NCBI GenBank assembly: GCA_005408345.1
Contig: SEMN01000183.1
Span: 310,001-374,000 of the forward strand
Reading direction: 5' to 3'
DNA: 64,000 nt
DNA from: Macquaria australasica
Taxonomy: Eukaryota; Chordata; Actinopteri; Centrarchiformes; Percichthyidae
Shown here: one piece after another, positions 46,901-59,956 of the stretch
Position numbering within the stretch: position 1 is the first letter of the stretch
Layout of the letters: every line of letters starts with the position of its first letter
Made by a program: the position numbers and the translations under genes
Notes under the pieces: model-generated
Database searches by the model: none
What the model was told of the DNA's origin: nothing
Seen by the model: the letters and a program-made list of their open reading frames with translations, nothing else

Positions 46901-49900
46901 GGGCCGACCTGCGAGGGAGTGAGCGAGAGTGAAAAATGAGATGGGGAGACCGGAGATGAAGGGGCGAGAAAAAGAAACGTTCAAATAAATGGCAGGGACA
47001 TGCTTTAGGTTCCAAGATGAACACAAGAAAAGGGCAGATATAGATATCCATTTCTAACAAGTCATGTCATTAATGCAGTGTGACTCACCACATGGCCTGC
47101 ACTGAAACGGGCTTGAACACGTGCACTCTGTAATCAGTTGACACACTGAAACCCCTGGGAGCAAGAAGAGAGGGAGCATAGAGGAGAGAAGTGAGATAAA
47201 AAATAAATTAAAAAAGAGTCAGCCATCTTAGCAGCCTGGTGTTTTAAGTGTGTGTGAGCTCTGTGATTAAAGTATGTATCTTACCCATCTCCGTCCAGAT
47301 GTATCAACGTGTCGCTCCATAAGGGCAAAACCAGCCCTACAGAACATGAGCTGGGAGGGGAGGAAAAATGAAGTCTCCTTGTTACAACTTTATGCACAGT
47401 ATCAAAACAGGCAGGCACACATAAGCTTGTGTATGTTACTGTGTTACCTATCAACAGGACTGAAATCCATCCCCAGCACCACGCTCTCCTCCGTGTCCTG
47501 ACGACCGTTAGTTGAGACCACCACCATGTAGCGGGTGAGCTGATGGTGGGCACTCTCCAAACGAACCGCCTGGAGCAGGAAAAACACAGTTGATGTCTTG
47601 GCAGTTGATCGACAACCGTAAGACTGAATTGTGTGTGTGTGTGTGTTAAAGTGTGTACCCACCAGTTTGATGTTGTCCTCTGGTCTGAGGAGAGTGAACA
47701 TGGTTTGTAGGTGCTGCTGGATGTCTCCTGGTGAGAGTCATAAAACACAACTTTGATCAGTGTCAAGAACTGCAGTTATGGACAAATGACACCTTATTTA
47801 CAAACAGTACTACTGACACAGTCACTTGCTCTTGAGGATGACATTTTACCCCACCTGCATGTTTGCTGCGCAGCTGTGAGAAGCGAGTGGCCGAAGAAGG
47901 GGAGGAGCCATTTCCTCGAGGTAAGAAGAGAGCAGCTCCTTTAACTGTCAGGAAACTTTCACTGATGCTGGACAGATGGAGAGAAAAGAGAGAAAAAATA
48001 AATAAAGCGAGTGATTGGACTGAAGTTTACCCACCAATCAAACACACTACAATTGGCTCCAACTAAACCAGTTTTTAAAAAACTTAAAGAACTAAATGGC
48101 ACATTCGATAAGCCCCCAGCCGATTAGTCCATGGGCAGATAATCAGCAAATCTTTTGGTAATCGTTTCAGTTATTTTTCAAGAAAAAATGCCATGAATTT
48201 TCCAGTCTGCTTCTCAAATGAGAGTATTTTCCGCCTCTCTCTCTCTCTCTCTCTCTATCTTACATGACAGTAAACTCAATATCAAAACAAGCAATTTACA
48301 GACATCGCCTTGGGCTCTGGGAACTTGTGATGGGCATTTTTCACAATTTTCTGACAATTTATAAACTAAACTAATTGTACGTATAGTCTTCGTAATGTAA
48401 AGCTCACACTGTCGCTGGTCTTGTGGGGATGTTGTCTTTTTATTCCTCAACTGTGTGAAGCAGAAGCTTTTGTTCTTCAGCATGAAAACATCTGCTAGTA
48501 CGAGGGATTTTGTCGTCTAAAAGCTGAATGTGTTTCAGTAATGGTGATTTAATCTTTTCTGTTTTCTTACGAAATGCACATGACACCATGTACAAACATC
48601 ATATACAAAACAATAATGGAAAGATTTATGTGCCTTTATGAGCTCAAGACACTTGACTCGCAGTTTGCAACAAACAGCAGCTGGTTCCAATAACGTGCTG
48701 GCTTAACTGAAGTGGACATGTTCATAAAATGACAGGAGGCACGACAGACAAAGACATATCGAGTTACAGAGGAAAACAAACTGTTCACCCATTTAACCAA
48801 CCAATTCCTTTTTTTTTTTCACATGAACCTCGCCCCCTCTCAAACCAGCAGACCTTCCTGCTGTTTTTATGTTTCTACTCTACAGGCAGTAACTACTTAA
48901 CTGGCTTCAGCTAAGACTTTATGGAACATAACTGAACAACTAACTGGCATGAAATTGGCACCTCCAGCTAAGCTACTTGGCGCTACTGCTCTCTGAACAA
49001 TAGAGTTACATAATGGCCCCAAGATGCCCAATGCATTGCTTTGATTCTGACGTTTTTTGAACCATGGCCGAAATCATAGCGAGCAACGATTACACCCAAT
49101 GTTCAACAAAGGTTTCTGACCCTGGGATTAAGCTGACACCAAAGAAGAAGCCTCGCTGTGCTTTGTAACGATGGAGTGAATGCAGATTCACCACTAACAC
49201 CAGTGATCCCTGACTGTCCATATTTGTCACTCCATACTGGGGATAACGATAAATATAGGCCAAGGCTGAGGAAGGACCATCAGAAACAGGAAGTCCCATT
49301 CTGTCACCGTCTGCTATGAAGACGAAGGAGGAAACAGATGGAAGCAAAGGGGGATAAACCTGGAACGGACAGCAGTAATTACAAAAGTGACAATTAGGCA
49401 ATCCACGGCTTCAGAGCCGTGACTTTAAATGCATCCAGGTACATTCCCAAGTTAGAAACATAAAATGTTTTCTAACTCACACTCAAGTTTCCTTCATGGT
49501 GATATTTAAAACGTCTCTACAAGTTGCGAAACAGTCACATAAAACTGGATTTGGGGCACATAGCATGAATATCAGCATGTCTCCCAGTAAAACTCTTAAC
49601 TTTCAAGTGAAAATGCCTCTACACCCGCCCCAGGCCAACAGAGGGATCAACAGCCACAGGAATCCTGCACACCAGAAACACTGGCAACACTGGCAAATGA
49701 CGAAACTAGACAGAAATTGTGAAAACTACCTACTACCCACATGCCATTTATTAAATAATAATAATAATAAATAACAAAGACAGATACATTTTGGAATGTG
49801 TCTTTTGGTTGGCACACTGTGTTGTGTCCTCAGTCCAATACCCTGAGAGAGGACAGAGGCTGACAGCTGAGTTTGCACTCTTTCACCAAGTGTAAATACA

Positions 49901-52900
49901 CAGATGTCTTATACAAATGTGAATAATGGGTAAGTGCAATAAACTATATCTTGACTTGGTTGATCAAACAGATAAACGACCAATAAATGCCAGTGTTCCT
50001 TCCCATCCTGATTCATGAAGAATCTGTCTCAGGTACTGTGTGCCTTTCTGCTGTGCCCCCTCAAGATGCGTTTCAGGCACATCCAAAATGAAAAAGAAAA
50101 AAAAAAGAAAAAAGATGGGTGTATGTGAGCAGATGAGTATGCATCTGGCAGACATTTCGACATTTCGCAAGGAGCAAAGGGAAGGAAACGTCTTCCTGCA
50201 GTCGATGACTCTGCTGCTGTCATATCCTTCCCATAAGTCATCATGGGAAAACCACATGCCATTGTCATACCAGATCACTGTACCACATATTGGAAAGCAG
50301 GGCAAATGAGAGCTTGTCAGGAAAGGATATAAAAGGCATTGTTAAAAAAAATGTCCAACCACTCACTGATATTATACAAACAGAATCAGATTCTAGCAGC
50401 CTGCATTAAGCACCTCACTAATGAGGTTGTGAGAATACAATAGCCTCAATATGTTACTGCAATTCATAGTTAAATGTTTTCACACAGAAAGCCCGGGGCT
50501 CTGAGCACGGTGTATTAAGTAAACTTACAGCTGATAAATTGCCCCCTGAGAGATCACGGAGTTCTTGTTAAAATAAGGTCTCATCTTCTCCCCGCAGCAG
50601 GCGCAGAAGCAGCCGGCTGATGAGCTCCGTGGCTCGGTCACAACACCGGGAGGCATCGCTGCTCTGGTGGCGGTGCTAGGGCGCACAGAAGCGGGTTGTA
50701 GTTACCGATAGTCGCTGTTGAGGTGTGGAGGGACTGCCGGGGTTACGTTAGTTGTAAAAACGCAGCAGCTCTGGTGTAAGGTCTCACTCTGACGTTTTGC
50801 TTTTAATGGACATCTCGGATTTAGAGTAGTATCCGTAAACGCGATATAAAAGGGGTTTAAAAAAAGCGCGGTAATATAAGATTTAGAAACGGCAAAGATG
50901 TTGACATATTTAACACATACTGTGGCAGAGCAGGTGCCTCTTAACATCTGCTAAGTGGTAGTTTCATTAGTCTGCGGCAGGCCAGGCTGCGGTAAATCCT
51001 GCCGCTGGTGGGGAGGAGACACACATGGTCCAATCCGTGACGACGGCTGTATGAGGCATTATTAGTGCCATAGTGACAGAAGATTTGGGGACGGGACGGG
51101 ACGGGACGATGACAGCCATTGACAACAACATGGCTTCAATGGAGACAACTCTTGAGTAAGAAAACCTTACGTTATACTTACTGTACAGCAGATCTATTTT
51201 AAAATGACAACCCCAAATACCTTCCTACTGTACAGGATTATGCAATTACACTGAATTTAGGTTTGGTCCTGCAGGCATGAAATGCACAGAATACAGGCAC
51301 TGATATGGCACTTTCTAGGATGTCTGAGTTGATGTATTTACTTGATTGTGATTTTTTGGCATTATTACTTAGGTGACAGTAGAGAGGCAGGTAGGAAATG
51401 GTGAGGGAGATAAGACAGGGTTGAACCGGGGACATGGCGGACATATATCACTATATGGATGCAGCTTTAAAAAGATCATGTACATCAACACACATTTACA
51501 TCCACTGTTTTTGCCATGCTTTTTGGATCACTCATGTTCATACTCAAAATGCAAGCAAATAAAAAATTAATAGCAGTGACATCTTAGAGGCTATTTTTGG
51601 GCTTTGAGTTATGACAAGTAGAACCTTAGCTTTATTTTGTTTGAAGAAGCTGTGGTTGATCATGTCAGTCGCTTTGCTAGTAAACTCTGTCACAGTTGTT
51701 GACATGCTCTTACAGCTCCCCCTTGTCCATCCCATCTTGACCACTTCAACTCAAACACTATATTCAACAGAGTGGTGCAATTGTTGTATAACTTATTCAC
51801 CTTATTCATTTTGCTTCCGTGCCTTTATTGAACAGGCCACAGCTTTCCAGCCTGACAGAAATTAAAACTATATGAACTGAACTCCTTACTTTAGATTGAA
51901 AATGACTAGCTTGACTTTCAGTTATCATTCAGTTCAGTTTAATAAACAACAACTACACAACATGACAGGATTTTATCTATCTCAGCAGATAGGACTTCTG
52001 GTTATAGGCTAGTGTAATTTTTTGTCAATAACACCTAGTCCTACTGACAATTTTCTCTCTTCTCATGGTGACAACAGCGTCAGAAACCTGGTAACTTAGC
52101 TGCCATGACAACGCTGCTCCTGTTAAAGCATTAATTACTCCCCATACCCAGAGGGGCATTCCCTTAAGAGTGACAGCCACGCACCGATCACATTTGTGTT
52201 GTCTGAGCCCTGTTGCTGGAGGAAGGGTGACGAAGTTGTGTAACCAACTCTAAGTCTGTAGCCTTTAGGGAAAAGTCTCACCAGAGACAGCGACACCTGA
52301 CACCTAATGTGATGCTGCTTCCAGCAACAGCAGCACAACAACAACAACAACAACGGAAAAAGGATTGAGAAATCAAAAAGGAGACATCAGGAGTGAACAT
52401 TGGGGAAACTTGACCTTAGACTTGGTTATGCTGCTTGTTGATCCCTCGTGGTTTCAATTTATAGGATAGATTACAAACTGTGGGTAAATGGCAACCACCT
52501 GCCTGCCAATAAATATCACTGGATAAACAACTACTCCAGTGGTGTTTTCCTGTTGGTCCATCTGTGGCCTGTGTAATACTGCATAAGTGTGTATGAGCTG
52601 TGTGTGTTTTTATATTTGTTATACGCTCTCCTTGACCCTCCTTTATCAACCAGCCAGGTGGGGTGGTGTGAGTCTGTAGCAAGATGAAGTGGGTCAATAA
52701 ACTCCATGATGTTACAGGCTTTGACCTCCTCTCAGTGATCTTGTAGACATGTAGACTAGATGGTGTAACAACACTGTCAAGCATTAAGTTGAAACATTAA
52801 AGGGGACACAGCAGAAGTTCAGTTCAGTGTAGGCACACTGAATGTTTAAAGGAAACAAAATTTACACTAATGAGACTTAAACAATCAGGAGGCCTTCATC

Positions 52901-55900
52901 ATGGACTGATAACAGCTGTGTAATCTGACAGTTACTCAATCAGCACCTCAGCTTCCTGTTCAACTCTCCGTGCTCCACCACAGCCGTACTTTTCTAGTCA
53001 TGAGATTGCATTCTCCTTCTCTGACCGACTTTCTTCTCACATTGACACCCCAAAATCACTTCCATCTCTCGATCTTTCTTTAAATTGGTCTCATCAATTA
53101 AGAAAACATTTTGTTACATCTGTTGTAAAGGCACTGTAGGTCTAGCTAGGAACAGTCATGGGCTACAATCCTGTTCTCAGCCTGCATGGGTCAGGTAGTC
53201 CTAGACATGTTTGTGGTGTTGGACCCATCTCATCAAGTTCCATCTCACTGTTCTTTCATTTGACTGCTGAAATTCACACCGTCCAATGACAAGCAGTGAA
53301 GGCCAGGATGTGGTTGTTACACGTACACAGACACTCCTCTGTTGCTCTTATGTCTCCACGTATACAAACACACAGACAGTCACCTTAGTGATCACAGCCT
53401 CATATATATATAATACAGCACAACCAAGGCTATTCAGTATTTGCTTTACCAATAGATTTGAAGCACACACACCTTCAATATACACACACACACGATTGAT
53501 TAGCATCTATCCTGAGTTGTTGAGTCTTGTACGTATTACACACTGACAGGAAGTCAATCTGATTATTTACAGTTTAATCAATCTTCCAGACATTTCTAAC
53601 AGACCATATACATTAGATTACAACAGAGTGAGAGAAAAAGATTTATTGGAGAGTCTTACAGACACAATGTAAAGCAAATGGAAATGCATAGAAAAAACAG
53701 ACTAAATTAAACCTTCCCATTTGGAGAAATAATTAATGATTCCCTTTTTTCATGTGACTAAAGTGTTATATAGACTATGAAAGACCAGAAATACTCTTCA
53801 ATTGAAGCATCATAATAAATGCCTCTTTCTCCCTCTGATTTCTCCTCTGTAGGTCCTCCAGTGACGTTGCTGCTTCAGCTGATGTCACTGACTTGAATCA
53901 GCAGCACTGCAGTAGGCCCTGCTTATGCAGACAGACCGACTGCATCACTAAAGCCTTATTCCAGTCAGAATGAATGCCACTGCCTGTGTCAGTGATGAGC
54001 TCTGCTGCAGCTGCTGACTGCTACGGCACGACAGGCTCAGACGTCAGCAGTTGGGAACATTCATTCTGTAATTCAGTGTGCTGGCTTCCTTTTATTGAAT
54101 TATTTTTGCCTGTTTGCCAATACACCTGAGACCATCAGGATGTGAATACAAGCTGCAGCTTGGAATTAAAGACACAGTGAAAGGAAAAATACATTCAACC
54201 CTGTGTCCTTGTGTTAATTGTTCATTTATCTCTTTCAATATGCTACATATGTGTCCAAAAATATGTGAGTATTTTTCTAACAAAATCCTCCTCTTTTCTC
54301 TTCCTGTAAAACATAAAAATACATTTGATGACTCATCTTGAACTGTATCCAATCAAATGTGATTTGGGGGTGACTAGCTAACCCCGCCCATCACACAAAA
54401 CTGCACTTGATGGTTAGCTAGTGTGGGTAGAAAGCAGAGCAATATCATAGTAGGAGGTGTGTTTGGATTTGGCAAAAACTTTGTTTACATTTCTGAAGAA
54501 TGTAATTGAGGTCTACTTTATTCAATTAACCCTTATCCCCCTCCTCCTGGTCTAACAATGCGGGTGAGGGAGGTGGTGGGGGAAGGGGAACAGTTGTCTA
54601 CATCTCCACATCTTTCCACAACTCCGTAATGTGCTGTATGTGCACGTCCACTTTGAGTGATCCAATGACGTGAACTTGTGATGTCTCACATCACTGTTGT
54701 GTATAAACAGCTATCTAGCTGAATGAAAATCTCTGTGACCTACTAGGTAATGTGTTGAAATAAAGTCTCACTCTAGAAAAGTAGTGAGCCGTTACCCGGA
54801 GTAATAAGACCAACTAGCAGCACATAGACAGCAAGTTCAACAGATGGTAAATGAACCAATCTTAATGTCTAACAACACTCCTTCATGCAGATGACAAACG
54901 AATTACAATATTTCCTGTCCTCTGCAGCCCGGTATAATCCGGTATAACATACACAGCTCCTCACTTGTATAAAAAGCAATTCCAAGAGGTTTGAGCCTAA
55001 TCTGAGGTCGGGACAAGGCCCAGCTCTGCAGTAGGAACTTGATATTCATATTCTATGTGCTCCTTTGAAAAAATGTAGTGGCATGTACATACAAGTAATA
55101 AGGTCATATTCCATAGCTGGGTGGAACAGCATACAGTCAAATCAAGCATCAGAGGACGCTGATTTCCATTGAAAATGTCACATTTTGCCAAATGTGTATG
55201 GTTGAATAAAATGGGATAATAATCTTGGGACTTCAAAGCAAGACACTGAAAATAATATTATAAATAATATTACCTATCTCTGTGTTAACACACACACACA
55301 CGCAGCCCCAGTATGTGAATATAGATTTCACTCCCAGCTGCACAAATACAGAAAGCCCTCTCAGTTAGATGGCACAGAGCTCCAATGACCAAACAGACAC
55401 AGAGGCGCTCTGACTTTGGGAGGGGCTACCAATCTGTCCCTGGATCAGCAGTGCAGCTCCCCTGACCCACATACCCAGACCTGACTCACAAGGAGCCTAG
55501 TGCCCTCTAATGGACAGCCAGTGAGCCACAGTTAATTATCTCATACATGAGAGGATTTCAGGATTTAATTTGTCATTAAAGGGCCAAATAAAGCAAAGGG
55601 GGAAGTAAGAGTGCTGCTGCAACTAAGGTTCACTGGTATCTAGAATGAATAAACACAGCAGGCAGTGGAAGGAAACTGCTGATCGCTGATGGACTAAAAC
55701 CAGTTGCAAATGTGGTTGAGGGGAACAGGATAAACCGGATTCCCAACTCCAGTTCAATGCCCGAGGCAACAGGGGACAGCACGGGATTGTGTCGCCACAA
55801 TAACACTACAATAGCACAGCAGCTCTTTGTATCAGTAAAGGAAGGACGTCCTGCAGGGTCAGACACTTTTAATGATTAACCATCAAGTGCTTTTGCAGGC

Positions 55901-58900
55901 AAAGTCTATTTTCTCCACTGTTCGTCTAGGTCGGGTCATTTCAGGTCAGAGGTCAGGGGCAGCAACACAACAGGCCCTATATTCAGACACTTCAGTAGAT
56001 GCTCTTGTTGTCTCTTGAACCATTTGGCCTGGAACTACATTTCCAGTACAATGTCACTGTGATCCACACTCCTGGTTTATGACATCAATATCCTACTGCA
56101 TGTTGTATGTGTGAGGTAACAGGAAGGTTTTTTTTTTCTTTTTTTAGCACTGAGGTCACAGAGGGGAAAGATGATGAAGCTTTGTTTGAGACAGAGCAGG
56201 TGATGCTCCACGATCTTTCAATATCTTACCTCCTCGGCTGAGAGCGGCGGTCATCCTCCCCACTACCGGACTCCTAAAGAGATAAAATGAGAAAATGACA
56301 TTTAATAATGTGTAAGTATAGTACAATATTGGACAACATTACTTTGATGTTGATGCATTACAGTAATTGCTGATATATGCCAAAGCCCAACACTTCAGAA
56401 GACATTTTATTGCAAAATCTTTATTTTGAATTTGTTTTTATAATTAATTTGATCACCTTATTGCATATCACTCTATTTACATCACAATATTATTATGTTA
56501 AAAGATAACAGACAAGCCCTTATCAGCAATGTGAAAACATTCCTCTTGGAACTACTTTTTAACCCTTTTTGTTTGCTATAGCGCAAAACAGTTAATAATG
56601 TGTATTACATTACATTAAATATGCTCCCACTTGAAGTGACAAAATGTGAATAAAGTCCCACTGTTCTATGTTGGGTAAAACAAAAAGGGTAGCTTGTGTA
56701 TTTCCCTATTCACAAGCGCATACACATATACATGCACAAACACGTTAAAAATGCAAGCAGCATCCAACACAGTATTCAGTACTGCCTGAGAGCAGAGAGA
56801 CAGGAGGGAGAGCAGAGTGCAACTTCAACTCAATTTGCACACCCTCCAGGAAAATGATCTCAGTCTGTTTTTAAGGTGTGGCTGGTCAGAGAATAACATA
56901 TTCACACACAAAAACAAGCGGGGAGATGAGGAAGAGAGAATAAGAGAAAAATCCAAATCACATCTAATCAGCACATTGTGGAATATGAAGCTTTGCTAAA
57001 TGAGAGGGCTAAGGATTAGGGGCAGATTAACACCTGGCACTTCTCTCGCAGTGCCTGGTACTTATCTTGTTTACACTGTATGTAGGCTTAACTAGCCTTA
57101 ACAACATTACAAAACAATTAACAGCGTCATAAAAGGAAGAAGTGGATTACAGGTTGATGTCAGGCAACAATGAGCACAGATAGAAAGATGAACTTGTGCA
57201 GGATTGCCTCAGTGTGTTTTTGCTCCGACTGAAGCTGATTGATGATAACTCATATCACAGTATTTGCTATAATCTGTACAGTTTCATGCAGTGGATGCAA
57301 ATTGTGTTCAATGTATGTGTATTCATTTACAGTGGGAGTGTAACACAGTAAAGAACTGGCACGTCTTCGCCTTATTGTTGAAGCAAAGTAGGGAAGGGTC
57401 TGGATACCAGAATTTACTGCCGGGTCTTGTGACACTGTTGTAGATCCAGTTCAATGTAATATCTGTGATAAGATGTGCTCATCCTCTCTCAGCCACATTA
57501 TCCAAAGCAGGTTTCCATTGTGGGCTCAGACTCAACAGCACAGGAGATATTTAAAACAGATCTTGTGGATTGTTGAACACCTCATGTAAAGCATGTGACG
57601 CTGGAACCAACATGTCCATAAAAAGGTTTCTGCATTCAGATTCTTTACCTTTTTTTCAACCTTTTGAAAAAATAAAACATAAAAGAATTCAATGCCTTAC
57701 TTTGTGTTGCTGCATACCAGAATCTGTAATTACAACCTGCTTAGCACTTAATGCTGGGAAATAGTGTATTTAGCAGGTCTTTTGGAGACAATAACATTTA
57801 AATGCCTTAGTTATATTGGGTTCTGTTGCACATCATGGTGAATTACAATTGTAAGCAAGTTTCAAATAGAAACAAAACACCTGATTTTGTATGTAAAACA
57901 ACACTGAGAATGAGTAAGGGGATAGCTCACTGAAAAAAAAGGATTTCCCTTGTACTGTAAACGACATAGTAGTGGAATTGTATTTTAGTTCACCAGATTA
58001 GACCAAGTTTCAGTTGTTCCATGCCATTGTGTCCTACATTTGTTTAGATGGGAAAACACATTTTGCATTTATGAAAATGTGAGAGGATTTTTCCAAAGTG
58101 TATGGAAATGTGTAACCTGAATGTGTAGGCTGCGCAGGAATCTGCAGGACTGGAGACAAGTCTGTGCTGCACTGGGAGTCACAAGTTACAGCATCTATAG
58201 AGTCACCAAGTTAAAACTAGTAAAGGCTTCTCCCCTGAAGGGGGAATGTGTCCAAGTGTGTGTAGTACATAATGTGTGTTTTCCCTACAAATACCCTTAT
58301 TATGAAGCTGACACACAACAGTGAGGCTGGACAGGTTCAACATAAGGTTCAAGTAAAGATGGTGGAGAAAAAAACAGCTGGCAGGCATCTCATGATAGAT
58401 TTTACATAAGACTTCACACACACACACACACACACGACAGCAAGATACAGGAAACCAGACATGTGTCTGTGCAACACATTACCACTGTATGTGCGTGCGG
58501 GTTGCAACTTGAAAGCATTTTTCCACAAGAAAACACTTCACATCCTTCACCACCCCTGCCTGCCTCACCTTGCTAAATTATACATATGCACATCTTCTTC
58601 CTCTACTTTTACAGCTCATACGCCTGTCGTGATGAAAGACTCCCTGGCTCGCTATCGCATCTCTAACATACATGATCATTCAAAGGATAAAGACTATAGC
58701 TAACACTGACTTGCTTTCACCCTTGCTCTCCTTGATACTGATTGCTCAATGTCAACAATTCAAAAAATTCTTGTTTCATTTACCCTCTTGTATATAGTTT
58801 GAGCCGTTCTGGATGACAGTCAGAACAAATTACCTAATGTGTGTGTACATAGCAAGACAGTTATCATTATACCTACACACAGAACCTGTTTTGCAATGAG

Positions 58901-59461
58901 AATACAAAAAGGTGTGAAGGACAGGGTCCCTTCCAAGGCCACAATACCCAGAGATAGTTTGTGACATTTTTGGTAAAACATAACTTGACAGCAGTTCGTG
59001 ATTTGAGACACAGTTGGGGGTAGAAAGTAACACATTTTCACAGACAAATATTAATCTTCTACTGGGTCCAACTGGCAAGTAAACAGATGAAACAGTCTTC
59101 CCTTATTGTGCTGCATTTTGGCCAACCAGTAATTTGATTTCGGTGTGCCACTACATACTGTGAAGCGATATCAATTTGTCAACCATTTAAGATTTTGCTG
59201 TAACATTTATATTCACTTGTACCATAACAGATATCCCTTGGGTGTTTTAGGCCATTGTGGGAAAAGTTTCAAATCAATGAGCAAAACTGATTTATGACAA
59301 CAGTGGATTTGTGTTTGATTTTTGACCTTGATTTGTCAGGTATTTAATTCACTCGATTAGGAAAAATAAACATTGCAGTCTGGTTTTTTCATGCAACACT
59401 ATATCACAATATATGTATATCAACGTCACAATTTTAAATTATACATATACATATATATATA

Positions 59462-59493
<32 letters not shown>

Positions 59494-59909
59494 AACCTCA
59501 ATATTGGATTGTATCCATATCGGCCACTCATATCTTAATGGTAATTCATTATACCCATATAGAACTTACATACAGTAATACTTCCTAATCAACCAGCAGT
59601 GGGAAGTAAAGCATATCAACATTTAGCACATAATATCACACCGACTGCTCCACTTTGACGAAGAACGACTGAAGACAGGCTGTCAACGATACACACAGAA
59701 AGTGTATGAAGTCATGTGAAACAGACAGAGAACAACATTTGAATGCGAAACCGAGAGTGTATACGCTTGTATATTACTTCCTCACTCTATGCCTGATTTG
59801 CCTGGTGGGGTTCCCTGCTTCTGTAGAAACAAGACGAGCAGGGATAATGGCAACAGAAAAAGAAAAACCACCTGCTTCTCTGCTTTGCATGGGCAAACTC
59901 CTGTCTGTA

Positions 59910-59956
<47 letters not shown>

